From contig NZ_URFY01000084.1 in the NCBI RefSeq assembly GCF_900547205.1, positions 1 to 9,836 of the forward strand: a stretch of DNA of 9,836 nucleotides, in the 5' to 3' direction. Every line of letters begins with the position of its first letter. Within the stretch, counting starts at the first letter, position 1. Origin of the DNA: an uncultured Bacteroides sp. Lineage in GTDB: Bacteria > Bacteroidota > Bacteroidia > Bacteroidales > Bacteroidaceae. A program made the position numbers and the translations under genes. The notes under the pieces were generated by a model, which was given only the letters and a program-made list of their open reading frames with translations, was not told where the DNA came from and ran no database searches. Below, one piece after another: positions 1 to 7,178 of the stretch.

Positions 1-62
1 GTTCCTAATAATCAGAAAAATAATTTTAATCTTATATCGAACTCACGTTATTTTATAAGGTG

Positions 63-107
63 AAACAAAAAAGAAATCCCAAATGTTTTGACACAATTGG
101 GATTCTT
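63..107 (-). terminator. Rho-independent terminator of the small HTH gene
   Basis: The arms ATCCCAA (76-82) and TTGGGAT (97-103) pair perfectly. The stem extends by one A-T pair and then three more pairs past a bulged A. The loop is 14 bases. Read on the minus strand the hairpin is followed by a T-rich run (TTTCTTTTTTGTTT, 76 down to 63). It lies just past the stop codon of the 96-aa HTH gene. Positions 1-60 beyond it are AT-rich and show nothing I can name. Confidence 0.8.
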
Positions 108-119
108 CTTATTATATTT

Positions 120-410
120 TTAAACTTGCACAGATTCGGTAGCCTGTTCTTTTTGCATACTCATATTCAATTCATCCAGAATCTTCAAAGCCCGGTCGAG
201 AACGGTTGTATCGTCTAGCATTACAAGTCCGCCATCCGGACCAGGCTCAAGATGTATTCCGACACTTTTTCCTTCCTTGAAGTTATGACCTCCGAAGAAG
301 TTTCTTACAGTATCTACGTGCAAACCGAGTTCGTCTGCTATTCTATGCATGCTACCGCTGGGCAATGAATCTTTAATCTTACGAAGTTCATTAAATGTTA
401 TTGTTCTCAT
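120..410 (-). CDS. Small helix-turn-helix DNA-binding protein, 96 aa
   Basis: This is a short soluble protein with no signal peptide or membrane segment. Residues about 20-44 look like a helix-turn-helix: MHRIADELGL as the first helix, a turn at LH, and a second helix HVDTVRNFFGG with Thr34, Arg36 and Asn37 positioned for base contacts. The rest holds a Gly/Pro turn (EPGPDGG, 55-61) and a C-terminal helix (about 68-85) that could mediate dimerisation. Small proteins of this kind, annotated only as DNA-binding protein, occur in Bacteroidetes; I know no defined target. It follows batE after 131 bp that carry a strong terminator and its own candidate promoter, so it is probably a separate unit and not part of the bat operon. 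The ATG at 410 is the natural start, since the HTH begins only 20 residues later. Function as a regulator is inferred from the fold alone. Confidence 0.75.
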   Translation of the reverse strand: MRTITFNELRKIKDSLPSGSMHRIADELGLHVDTVRNFFGGHNFKEGKSVGIHLEPGPDGGLVMLDDTTVLDRALKILDELNMSMQKEQATESVQV

Positions 411-442
411 GTCTCGTAAATTTAATGGTTAGTACTTATTAT

Positions 443-458
443 GTGATATTTTTATCAC
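443..458. promoter_or_regulatory. Inverted repeat, possible operator of the HTH gene
   Basis: A perfect 6-bp inverted repeat, GTGATA (443-448) and TATCAC (453-458), surrounds a TTTT centre. It sits 33 bp upstream of the HTH start codon and just downstream of the candidate -7 element, near where transcription would begin. That placement suits an operator (possible autoregulation) or a small 5' leader hairpin. There is no direct evidence of binding. Confidence 0.35.
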
Positions 459-462
459 GCTA

Positions 463-493
463 TAAACTTAAGCAAAAAAAAAGATAAAACAAA
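463..493 (-). promoter_or_regulatory. Candidate Bacteroides-type promoter for the HTH gene
   Basis: On the minus strand a -33 element TTTG (493-490) is followed after 19 bases by TAAGTTTA (470-463). The latter matches the Bacteroides -7 consensus TAnnTTTG in seven of eight positions, failing only at the final G. The start codon is about 53 bases further on. The -33 box falls inside the batE terminator hairpin, so the two signals overlap. The match is good but short AT-rich motifs arise easily by chance here. Confidence 0.45.
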
Positions 494-512
494 TTATTTG
501 CTTATCTTTTTT
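474..512 (-). terminator. Rho-independent terminator of the bat operon
   Basis: On the minus strand, AAAAAAGATAA (512-502) pairs with TTATCTTTTTT. An inner CAAA/TTTG stem closes a TAA loop, and the 3' side runs into nine T residues (482-474). The hairpin lies 29 bases past the batE stop codon, so it should end the operon transcript. The stem is AT-rich but long, and its long A and T tracts could also work in the opposite direction. Confidence 0.85.
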
Positions 513-541
513 CTTAAATTGATAAAATCTATTAATAGCTT

Positions 542-1375
542 TTATATCACTTCAATAGCGGATGCAGGTATCCATCCTACTTTCCCATCTTCGAGACTAA
601 TTTCTTTCCATTCTTTCATCGAACTGTCTTTGACAATTACCTTTCTACCTTCATGAATAATAAATAAACTTGTACCACTTTCGCTAGGAGTACTCCGAAC
701 TGTTACACTTGGATTCATTACTATTGCTTCATTTCTATTTACCAGCCCATCTTTCTGTTGTGAAGCAAAAAGATTAGAGCATATGGTAATGATTAAAAAG
801 ATAATACCTGAAATAAAACCTGCTTTCTTCCACACAATCTGCTTCGAGAAGATGAAGAAGTAGAGAGCTATGATTAATAAGATAAAGGAAACTATCCCCC
901 ACGTAGCCCAAGCATCTACACTCATGCTATTTATCAAAGATTTAATCCAAGATACAAAGAATACTTCAGGAACGGGTTCCACTTTATCAATTGTCTTAGC
1001 GCGTGCTACTTCGAGATTGGCGCGGATGTCACTATTTCCAGGATTCAATAGCAAGGCACGCTCATAATTGAGAACAGATTTTGCAATCTCTCCGACTTTA
1101 TAATAGCTATTACCTAAGTTGTAATATACTTCAGCCGCTTCTCCTTTCTTAAGTAACGTCTCATATATTTGAATTGCAGCTGCATAATCCTCTTTTATGT
1201 AAGCAGAATCCCCTTCAACTTTTGTCACATCTTCCAATTGGACATTAGAAAATGTGTCAGCTCTGGTATGAATAGAATCGATTTGATTTATCTGTTTAGA
1301 ATCAATGCTTAGTGAATCTTGTGCAAAACAAGTGACCGACATTGATAACAATATAAAAAACAATATTTTCTTCAT
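542..1375 (-). CDS. batE: BatE: TPR and SH3-like inner-membrane protein, 277 aa
   Basis: This is the last gene of the bat operon. Residues 1-18 form a signal peptide (MKKILFFILL core, ending CFA before Gln19). Cys16 does not sit in a proper lipobox. Residues about 53-126 contain two TPR units, the second clear (VYYNLGNSYYKVGE through LLLNPGN, 83-114), with a capping helix. Two hydrophobic helices follow at about 156-177 and 185-204. Residues about 215-277 look like a bacterial SH3 domain: VTVRSTPS near 214-221 and the terminal VGWIPASAIEVI are typical SH3b strands. The TPR part should face the periplasm. The SH3b part should too if both helices cross the membrane. Order, length and domains fit BatE of Bacteroides. 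The start lies 18 bp after the batD stop, with a purine-rich AGAAGAG about 9 bases before the ATG. The family is linked to oxygen/stress tolerance; its molecular task is unknown. Confidence 0.92.
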   Translation of the reverse strand: MKKILFFILLSMSVTCFAQDSLSIDSKQINQIDSIHTRADTFSNVQLEDVTKVEGDSAYIKEDYAAAIQIYETLLKKGEAAEVYYNLGNSYYKVGEIAKSVLNYERALLLNPGNSDIRANLEVARAKTIDKVEPVPEVFFVSWIKSLINSMSVDAWATWGIVSFILLIIALYFFIFSKQIVWKKAGFISGIIFLIITICSNLFASQQKDGLVNRNEAIVMNPSVTVRSTPSESGTSLFIIHEGRKVIVKDSSMKEWKEISLEDGKVGWIPASAIEVI

Positions 1376-1393
1376 GATACAATCTCTTCTAAG

Positions 1394-3211
1394 TTAATGT
1401 TTAATTGAATTTTCCATTTTACTTATAACTTCTATTGAAGATGAATAAACTTTATCCATGGCCTGACTTTCGTCACCTGGAGCAAATCGAGCAAATTCAC
1501 AATCGTTCAAAGCATTTAAGAATTCTATAATTAATTCTTCATTCACTCCATGATTTATCAATTTTTCTTCAATATTGTCTTTGGATAAACGAGATACCGG
1601 AATATTCAATTTATCACTGATATATCCCCACAATGCTTTCAAAACTTCATCATAGAAAGCATCTTTCTTATTCTCTGAAAGCAATTTACCAGCCAGTTTC
1701 ATACGTTTAGTTGCTACCTTATTGGCTTTCTTCGTTCTCATTTTTGCAACGTTAGCATTTTCAGCAGCTTGCTTGCGATAGATAATAAAGAAAATAATGA
1801 AAGCAAGTGCCGGAATGATATAGAACAACCAATATCCCATAGAGCCATAGAAGAAACTTCCTTTCGGTTGCAAAGACACTTCATTTTGCTTAATGTAGCG
1901 AATATCTTCACCTAATACTTTCAAATCCTCCTTATTAGTAAAGTTTGCAATAACCTGATCTGCATTTCCATCACCTTTCTCAACATTGATTTCATAATCT
2001 TCTGTTTTCAGAGTTTTGTAAGATTTAGAACGGATATCAAAATAGCTGAAAGTTACACCCGGAATTTTATACTTACCTGCATGTCTGGGAATAGCCAGAT
2101 ATTCAATAACTTTGTTCCCAGTGAGTCCTTCCCGGGTTAATCTTACCTGATTATCCACTTTTGGATCATATACTTCAAAATCCTCCGGGAATTTAATTTC
2201 CGGTTCAGAAATCAGCTTCAGATTACCAGTTCCGGAGATTACCAACTTAATAGTAATGGCATCATTGGTTTTCAGTTCTTTGTTATTGATAGACGAAGAG
2301 ATGTTGAACTCTCCCACTCCACCAGAAAAACCAGCCGGCTTACCGGCAGGAAGCGGATTGACATTAATAGCAATTTTAGGAGTAACGATCGTTTTATCAA
2401 CCTTTATGAAATTGCTTCCGCCATTGAAGAAAGCATCGAAAGGATCGGCCGATTGAACAGGTTTTCCAACTGTCATTTGGAACTGAGCGGGATCAATAAA
2501 TAACTTACCGGATTGTTGTGGGAACAGAACAAACTGACGATAAATGGCAGTAGAGTAATTGCGTCCTTGATAATTCTCAGCTGTCCATCTGGCATTTGCC
2601 GGCATCTCTATCTCCTGTGAATGGAAACCTTTAAAGTCTGGTAGCTTAGCGTTATTCAGCTGTAGATTAGCTTCCCGGGTATATATTTTATAGGTTAGGA
2701 CAAATGCCTCTTGCTCATATACATTCGTCTTACTGGCAGTTGCTGTGATAAACAAATCCTTATTGGAAACACTCATATCAGATGAAGATTGAGAATTGCT
2801 GCCACCGTCACTATTGCTGCTCTGATCGGGGGGTAGTACCTTTATCTTCACAGAGTTGGTTACCATCTGGTTACCATCAGCTACAATAGATGCTCCAGGT
2901 ATTGAAAATTCACCGGCAGTATTAGCCATTAATACATAGGTAAATGTAATGCTGCTAGTCGACGTAACGCTACCATTTATCATTTGAGTACTACTCTGTA
3001 ACGAACGGCTAGGGCCCATCAGTACATCAAAACCTTTGATAGTAGGTACATGAAAATCCTTCACCTTTTGTGTAGTCACGGTATATGACAGTTTGAATTG
3101 ATCGCCTACCACTACGACATCAGGCGCAGAAGCAGTAAAAGACACCTTATCGGCAAACGCCTGAGTGCTATATGCTATCAATACCGTCAATATTATAATC
3201 AGTTTTCTCAT
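1394..3211 (-). CDS. batD: BatD: exported protein with Ig-like domains and cytosolic tail, 605 aa
   Basis: A signal peptide covers residues 1-20 (cleavage after AFA). About 430 extracytoplasmic residues follow. They appear to form three beta-rich, Ig-like segments (roughly 21-127, 151-286 and 296-411), with a Ser/Asn/Gly-rich linker at 131-149 after the first. One membrane helix lies at about 458-477 (WLFYIIPALA core). The basic cytosolic tail (478-605) ends in a helical module around FYDEVLKALWGYISDKL (519-535). This layout matches the BatD family, annotated as oxygen-tolerance protein. The tail resembles that of the 362-aa protein encoded upstream (see findings). The gene begins 31 bp after batC and ends 18 bp before batE. 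BatD probably gives the Bat complex its periplasmic contact surface; no ligand can be read from the sequence. Confidence 0.93.
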   Translation of the reverse strand: MRKLIIILTVLIAYSTQAFADKVSFTASAPDVVVVGDQFKLSYTVTTQKVKDFHVPTIKGFDVLMGPSRSLQSSTQMINGSVTSTSSITFTYVLMANTAGEFSIPGASIVADGNQMVTNSVKIKVLPPDQSSNSDGGSNSQSSSDMSVSNKDLFITATASKTNVYEQEAFVLTYKIYTREANLQLNNAKLPDFKGFHSQEIEMPANARWTAENYQGRNYSTAIYRQFVLFPQQSGKLFIDPAQFQMTVGKPVQSADPFDAFFNGGSNFIKVDKTIVTPKIAINVNPLPAGKPAGFSGGVGEFNISSSINNKELKTNDAITIKLVISGTGNLKLISEPEIKFPEDFEVYDPKVDNQVRLTREGLTGNKVIEYLAIPRHAGKYKIPGVTFSYFDIRSKSYKTLKTEDYEINVEKGDGNADQVIANFTNKEDLKVLGEDIRYIKQNEVSLQPKGSFFYGSMGYWLFYIIPALAFIIFFIIYRKQAAENANVAKMRTKKANKVATKRMKLAGKLLSENKKDAFYDEVLKALWGYISDKLNIPVSRLSKDNIEEKLINHGVNEELIIEFLNALNDCEFARFAPGDESQAMDKVYSSSIEVISKMENSIKH

Positions 3212-3242
3212 TGCTTATGAAATTTATATCGTCAACATTAAA

Positions 3243-3974
3243 TTACCAATCCTTTTCCAAACGACCACCATGCAATACTTGCTGCTGCTTCTTTACCTTA
3301 TCCTGCACATCTTTTTCATCCTGCATCACCGAATTAAGTAACTGCTCAGCATTTTCCTTTGACATCTTATTGTCCTGTTTTTCAGACTTTGGAGGTTGCT
3401 GCTGATCTTTCTTATCATCCTTTTTCTGATCATTTTGCTTGTCTTGATTCTGATCCTGCTTTTGGTCTTGCTTTTGTTGTTGATCCTTATTTTTATCTTG
3501 GTCCTGATCTTGATTCTGCTGATTCTGTTGTTGATCTTTCAACATCTTTTGTGCAAGAGCCAGATTATAGCGGGTTTCATCGTCTGTAGGATTATTACGT
3601 AAAGACATTTTGTAGGCTTCTACAGCTTTAGCATAGTCTTTTCCAGCCTGAAATAATACGCCCATATTGTGATAAATTTGAGCTAATTTCATTTTATCTT
3701 TCTCGATACTACTTGCAGATGCATATTGTTCCATCGCATCTTGAAACTTCTGCTGTTGCGAAAGTGTATTTCCGAGATTATACATCGACACGGTAGATTT
3801 AGGATTAACTTCCAATGCTTTCCGATAATTCACCTCCGCATCTACAAATACACTATCATTAAACAGACGGTTTCCTTTACGGATATAGTCTCGTTCTGCT
3901 TTCTGAGCCGAAGCACCGGCTGCCAAGAGCAGAAAGACAGAGAATAGGATATATTTACTTCTTAACATACACAT
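3243..3974 (-). CDS. batC: BatC: exported TPR protein with Gln/Asp/Lys-rich tract, 243 aa
   Basis: Residues 1-24 form a signal peptide (hydrophobic ILFSVFLLLAAGASA). Three TPR units follow: about 27-60, 61-94 and 98-131. Each has the usual small and aromatic positions, for example YHNMGVLFQAGKDYAKAVEAY (101-121), followed by a capping helix to 145. Residues 147-203 are low-complexity Gln/Asp/Lys/Asn. The C-terminal stretch around NAEQLLNSVMQDEKDVQDKV (208-227) is the conserved tail of BatC-type proteins. No second membrane helix is seen, so the mature protein is probably periplasmic, or membrane-tethered if the signal is not cleaved. TPRs suggest it joins partners, most likely BatA, BatB or BatD. 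The ATG at 3974 is 2 bases after the batB stop, with a purine-rich stretch before it, so translational coupling is likely. The ATG two codons later (3968) is an equally plausible start. Confidence 0.92.
   Translation of the reverse strand: MCMLRSKYILFSVFLLLAAGASAQKAERDYIRKGNRLFNDSVFVDAEVNYRKALEVNPKSTVSMYNLGNTLSQQQKFQDAMEQYASASSIEKDKMKLAQIYHNMGVLFQAGKDYAKAVEAYKMSLRNNPTDDETRYNLALAQKMLKDQQQNQQNQDQDQDKNKDQQQKQDQKQDQNQDKQNDQKKDDKKDQQQPPKSEKQDNKMSKENAEQLLNSVMQDEKDVQDKVKKQQQVLHGGRLEKDW
3366..3536 (-). repeat. Low-complexity Gln/Asp/Lys codon tract inside batC
   Basis: This stretch encodes residues about 147-203 of BatC. It is built from imperfectly repeated short units encoding DQ, DQD, KDQ, QNQ and KDDKK. 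On the minus strand the DNA is almost all CAA, CAG, GAT, GAC and AAA/AAG codons. The opposite strand therefore reads as long artificial leucine/isoleucine-rich frames that are not genes. Imperfect repeats of this kind can change length by slippage, but no such variation can be seen in one sequence. Confidence 0.75.
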
Positions 3975-3976
3975 AA

Positions 3977-5005
3977 CTATTTCTTTTTAGAAAACAGGTG
4001 AACGTTCTTAAATAAAGGATTCTTTCGATCGAGAATTAACATTTCTGCTAATAACAAAAGCAAAATAATCCATGCTATCGCTTGGAATTGTTCGTTAAAC
4101 TCAGTATAGACTTTCGACTCGACATCAGTCTTAGACATCTTATTAATTTCCTGATTAATAGCCTTCTGAGCCGAATTAGAGTTGTCCACCCGCACATAAA
4201 TACCTTTTCCTTCTTTGGCAATCTCCTGGCACATCGCTTCATTCAGTCGGGTAACGATAACATTACCTTCCCTGTCACGGCGGAAATCATTGGTTCCCTC
4301 TATTGGAATTGGAGCACCTTCGGGCATACCCACTCCCAATACACTGACCTGAATGCCTTTTTCGGCAGCAGCTTTGGCAGCTTCTACAGCCCCACCTTCA
4401 TGATTCTCACCATCTGTGATTACAATAATGGCACGCCCTACTCCTTCCTGAGGAGTAAAACTACGGGCAGCCAGATTAATTGCTTCTCCAATTGCCGTAC
4501 CTTGCTTAGAAATCAACGAAGGGCTGATAGACTCCAAGAACATTTTAGCGGAGATATAATCACTGGTTATCGGCAATTGAGTAAAAGCATCTCCTGCAAA
4601 TACAATCATACCTACCTTGTCATTATCCAGTTCATCTACCAATCTGGATATCAGCCTTTTTGCTTTTTCCAAACGACTAGGTTGCACATCCTGTGCCAAC
4701 ATAGAATTAGAAATATCCAAAGCAATCATGACCTCTACTCCTTTACGCTTCACCGTTTCTAATTTAGAACCGAATTGAGGGCGTGCCAGCAATACTGAAA
4801 ACAAGCCGATAGCAGCAAAAATTAACCAGAATTTTACATCCGGACGATATTTGGATACATCAGGCATCAATTGAGCCAACAACTCAGGATCTCCAAAACG
4901 CCGAATATTCTTCCTCCTCCTATAATTGGAATATAAGTAGAATGCTGCTAGAAATGGTAAAAGCAGCAATAAATATAAATATGTAGGTTCTCCAAATCGA
5001 AACAT
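3977..5005 (-). CDS. batB: BatB: membrane-anchored VWA-domain protein, 342 aa
   Basis: Two membrane helices come first (about 8-25 and 58-74). A cytosol- or periplasm-facing von Willebrand A domain follows (about 90-290), then a C-terminal helix (about 309-326) and a short basic tail. The metal site is complete: D97-I-S99-N-S101, T170 (KQGTAIGEA) and D198 (VITDGENH). The ARPQFGS motif between helix 2 and the VWA domain is shared in form with BatA (ARPQTT), marking the two as paralogues. VWA proteins with this architecture are common partners of MoxR ATPases. The gene starts 47 bp after batA, a spacer with a 12-bp direct repeat, and stops 2 bp before batC. A role in a membrane complex with BatA and BatD is inferred from operon and family; the bound ligand is unknown. 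Confidence 0.94.
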   Translation of the reverse strand: MFRFGEPTYLYLLLLLPFLAAFYLYSNYRRRKNIRRFGDPELLAQLMPDVSKYRPDVKFWLIFAAIGLFSVLLARPQFGSKLETVKRKGVEVMIALDISNSMLAQDVQPSRLEKAKRLISRLVDELDNDKVGMIVFAGDAFTQLPITSDYISAKMFLESISPSLISKQGTAIGEAINLAARSFTPQEGVGRAIIVITDGENHEGGAVEAAKAAAEKGIQVSVLGVGMPEGAPIPIEGTNDFRRDREGNVIVTRLNEAMCQEIAKEGKGIYVRVDNSNSAQKAINQEINKMSKTDVESKVYTEFNEQFQAIAWIILLLLLAEMLILDRKNPLFKNVHLFSKKK

Positions 5006-5019
5006 CTTCTTACTATTTT

Positions 5020-5045
5020 ACGATTGACAAATAACGATTGACAAA
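5020..5045. repeat. 12-bp direct repeat in the batA-batB spacer
   Basis: ACGATTGACAAA occurs at 5020-5031 and again at 5034-5045, a 14-bp period. Together the copies fill more than half of the 47-bp gap between the batA stop and the batB start. They may be a slippage duplication with no function, or two copies of a binding or processing site. The copies are direct, not inverted, so they do not form a hairpin with each other. Confidence 0.7.
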
Positions 5046-5052
5046 CATCTCA

Positions 5053-6036
5053 TTACGGAATCTTTTTGAGTATTGAGTTACGCAATAACACTTCCAACAA
5101 CACACAAAGGAAAGCAGCCAGTGCAAACCAGTGATATTCTTCATCTCGTTTACTATACTCTTTTACATTCAGTTTAGTCTTCTCCAACTTATCGATTTCT
5201 TCATATACCTCTTTCAGCTTCGAATTGCTCGTTGCACGGAAATAGTTACCATCCGTTGTCCCGGCAATTTGCGTCAATGTCTTTTCATCAATTTCCACAG
5301 GCATACTGACATACTGTACAGTATTTCCAACCGGATACGGGTAAGGTGCCATTCCGTTAGTACCTACACCGATAGTATATACACGAATACCAAAACTTTT
5401 AGCAATCTCAGCAGCCGTCAATGGAGAAATATCCCCTTTATTGTTTGTACCGTCCGTCAATAAGATTATCACTTTCGACTTGGCTTTACTATCTTTCAGG
5501 CGGGTTACGGCATTTGCTATACCCATACCCACTGCCGTACCGTCTTCAATAAGACCGCATTTTATATTGTGCACCATGTCCAGCAATACAGCATGGTCTA
5601 CAGTCAGCGGGCACTGAGTGAAAGTCTCACCAGCAAACAAAGTGATACCGATATTATCATTGGGCCGACCATTGATAAACTCGGCAGCAACGTCCTTAGC
5701 CGCTTCCAATCTATTCGGCTTCAAGTCCTCCGCCAGCATACTGGTAGACACATCGATAGCCATCATAATATCAATTCCTTCTATCTCGCTGTTCTGCCAC
5801 TTATTAGTAGTTTGCGGGCGTGCAAGAACCAAAATCACCAGCACCAAAGCAATGACTCGAAGAGCAAACGGAACATGCAACAAATAGTTCTTATAACTTT
5901 TGGGAGTATGTGCATATACCCGCGCATCCGAAATTTGAAGAGTAGCTTCACTTTTCTTATGCTTCAGAATATACCATACTATATAAGGTATAAGTAATAA
6001 TAGCAAAAACAGATATTCAATATTGGCAAAAACCAT
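5053..6036 (-). CDS. batA: BatA: membrane-anchored VWA-domain protein, 327 aa
   Basis: The architecture is two N-terminal membrane helices (about 6-24 and 56-73), a VWA domain (about 88-285) and a C-terminal helix (about 302-319). The metal-ion-dependent adhesion site is intact: D95-V-S97-T-S99, T167 in EDGTAVGMG, and D195 in LLTDGTNN. The flanking ADLKPNRLEAAK-like helix after the DxSxS motif is very similar to the BatB equivalent (QDVQPSRLEKAK), supporting gene duplication. An intact site implies divalent-metal-dependent binding of a partner, the usual VWA mode. The gene starts 53 bp after the 362-aa gene; no clear Shine-Dalgarno site precedes the ATG at 6036, only an AT-rich stretch, as is common in Bacteroides. 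Identification rests on the VWA/TM layout and the batA-B-C-D-E order. Confidence 0.94.
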   Translation of the reverse strand: MVFANIEYLFLLLLLIPYIVWYILKHKKSEATLQISDARVYAHTPKSYKNYLLHVPFALRVIALVLVILVLARPQTTNKWQNSEIEGIDIMMAIDVSTSMLAEDLKPNRLEAAKDVAAEFINGRPNDNIGITLFAGETFTQCPLTVDHAVLLDMVHNIKCGLIEDGTAVGMGIANAVTRLKDSKAKSKVIILLTDGTNNKGDISPLTAAEIAKSFGIRVYTIGVGTNGMAPYPYPVGNTVQYVSMPVEIDEKTLTQIAGTTDGNYFRATSNSKLKEVYEEIDKLEKTKLNVKEYSKRDEEYHWFALAAFLCVLLEVLLRNSILKKIP

Positions 6037-6089
6037 TTTATTTTATGATTTAACAGTTTACTATTTAGTATTTCTAGCCATACCTTCTT

Positions 6090-7178
6090 TTATGCAAAAA
6101 GATCATATAGCTGCATACCTATATATATAAAGGTACCAATCAACGCTGCTGATAAGACGGCAATTCCACAAATCAACAATGCTTTTACACGCAAAGAACG
6201 TTTCTCAATAATAGTGATTTCCGTTGGTTGCGGTTTCTGGTTTTCTTCCTCCAGTTGTTTTGTCTCATTGATAAAATCAATTGCATTGATCAGATTAGCA
6301 TCATTTTCATTCATTTGCGGATCATGCTTTGCAAACTTCACTAAATCGGCAGTCTGGAATAGCTCCTTCAAATCCTTTATAGCATCTTTATCATTCATTT
6401 CCAACAGTTTATCAATGATTTCAGAAGAAGTCATTTCCAAAGCATTAAAGCTGAACCGATCTTTAATATAAGTGCGAAGAGTATCCGTCAATTCCGTATA
6501 ATATTCCTTCGGCTGACCTTTTTGCCATACCTTCTCGGTTTTGATACGTTCTATCTCTTTCATCGCAGCTTGATGTGGCGGCAATTTTGGCTCTACTTTT
6601 ATCTTGCGTATTATTGGTTTATTATCACGAATACGAATTATAAGATAAATAAGCAAGCCAAGCAGAGGTAGTGCTAAAAACGAACTGGCAATCAAGCCAT
6701 ACCAATCTTCCCATGCAAAAGGTGCTTTCATCACAGCTTTCTGCCCGAAGAACTGATCCGGATGCAGTGTATCTACCGGCAATGAATACACTTTCAAAGC
6801 CAAAGCCTTGGACTTATACTCCTTGCCATCCACAGTAACAGGCATTGGCGGCAGATAATACAAAGCAGAGTCAAAAGAAGTAACCACATATTCCTGAGTA
6901 ATCAACATACGTTGACGATCGTTCAAGAATTGCGTATCCGGTTTGACAGTTTCTATAATTTCTACACCTCTCACCAGCGTATCAGCATAAGCAGGAAAAA
7001 CAGCACGTTGTTTGGCATCCATAGCAACTTGCAATTGTATTTTTGCTTGTTCGCCAATCAATATCTGCAGTGAATCAATTTTTGCTTCTACCGTTACAGA
7101 TTGTGCAGCCGCCCTACCGACAGCCATCAGAGCTAATAATGTTATCAGAATAATATTTCTATTCATCTTTGCTTCCAT
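6090..7178 (-). CDS. BatD-like inner-membrane protein with DUF4381-type tail, 362 aa
   Basis: A signal peptide (hydrophobic NIILITLLALMAV, cleavage near residue 25) precedes one extracytoplasmic beta-rich region (about 27-131). A membrane helix lies at about 161-182. A basic, helical cytosolic domain (about 185-310) follows, and a second membrane helix sits near the C-terminus (about 333-353). The cytosolic part (EYYTELTDTLRTYIKDRF at 225-242, then KFAKHDP at 281-287) resembles the tail of BatD and the DUF4381 type of protein found in bat/MoxR loci. It is shorter than BatD and has one Ig-like segment where BatD has about three. Its ATG overlaps the stop of the DUF58 gene by one base (TAATG), which points to coupled translation; Met5 at 7166 would also give a good signal peptide. 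It is probably a structural member of the same complex. No enzymatic motif is visible. Confidence 0.82.
   Translation of the reverse strand: MEAKMNRNIILITLLALMAVGRAAAQSVTVEAKIDSLQILIGEQAKIQLQVAMDAKQRAVFPAYADTLVRGVEIIETVKPDTQFLNDRQRMLITQEYVVTSFDSALYYLPPMPVTVDGKEYKSKALALKVYSLPVDTLHPDQFFGQKAVMKAPFAWEDWYGLIASSFLALPLLGLLIYLIIRIRDNKPIIRKIKVEPKLPPHQAAMKEIERIKTEKVWQKGQPKEYYTELTDTLRTYIKDRFSFNALEMTSSEIIDKLLEMNDKDAIKDLKELFQTADLVKFAKHDPQMNENDANLINAIDFINETKQLEEENQKPQPTEITIIEKRSLRVKALLICGIAVLSAALIGTFIYIGMQLYDLFA

Noticed and set aside
3366..3536. Possible CRISPR-like or satellite repeat array
   Set aside because: The repetition is at codon level, irregular, and lies inside a coding region. There are no conserved repeats with unique spacers.
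3396..3602. Plus-strand frame rich in leucine and isoleucine, resembling a membrane protein
   Set aside because: It is the antisense reading of the Gln/Asp/Lys codon tract in batC. CAA/CAG/GAT codons read backwards give Leu/Ile codons automatically.
4082..4762. 226-aa plus-strand open frame opposite batB
   Set aside because: It lies entirely inside batB on the other strand and shows no domain, signal peptide or believable composition. batB has a complete VWA domain, so the frame is a shadow.
5569..5997. 142-aa plus-strand frame opposite batA
   Set aside because: It is fully contained in batA, with no recognisable features and no promoter. It is a shadow frame.
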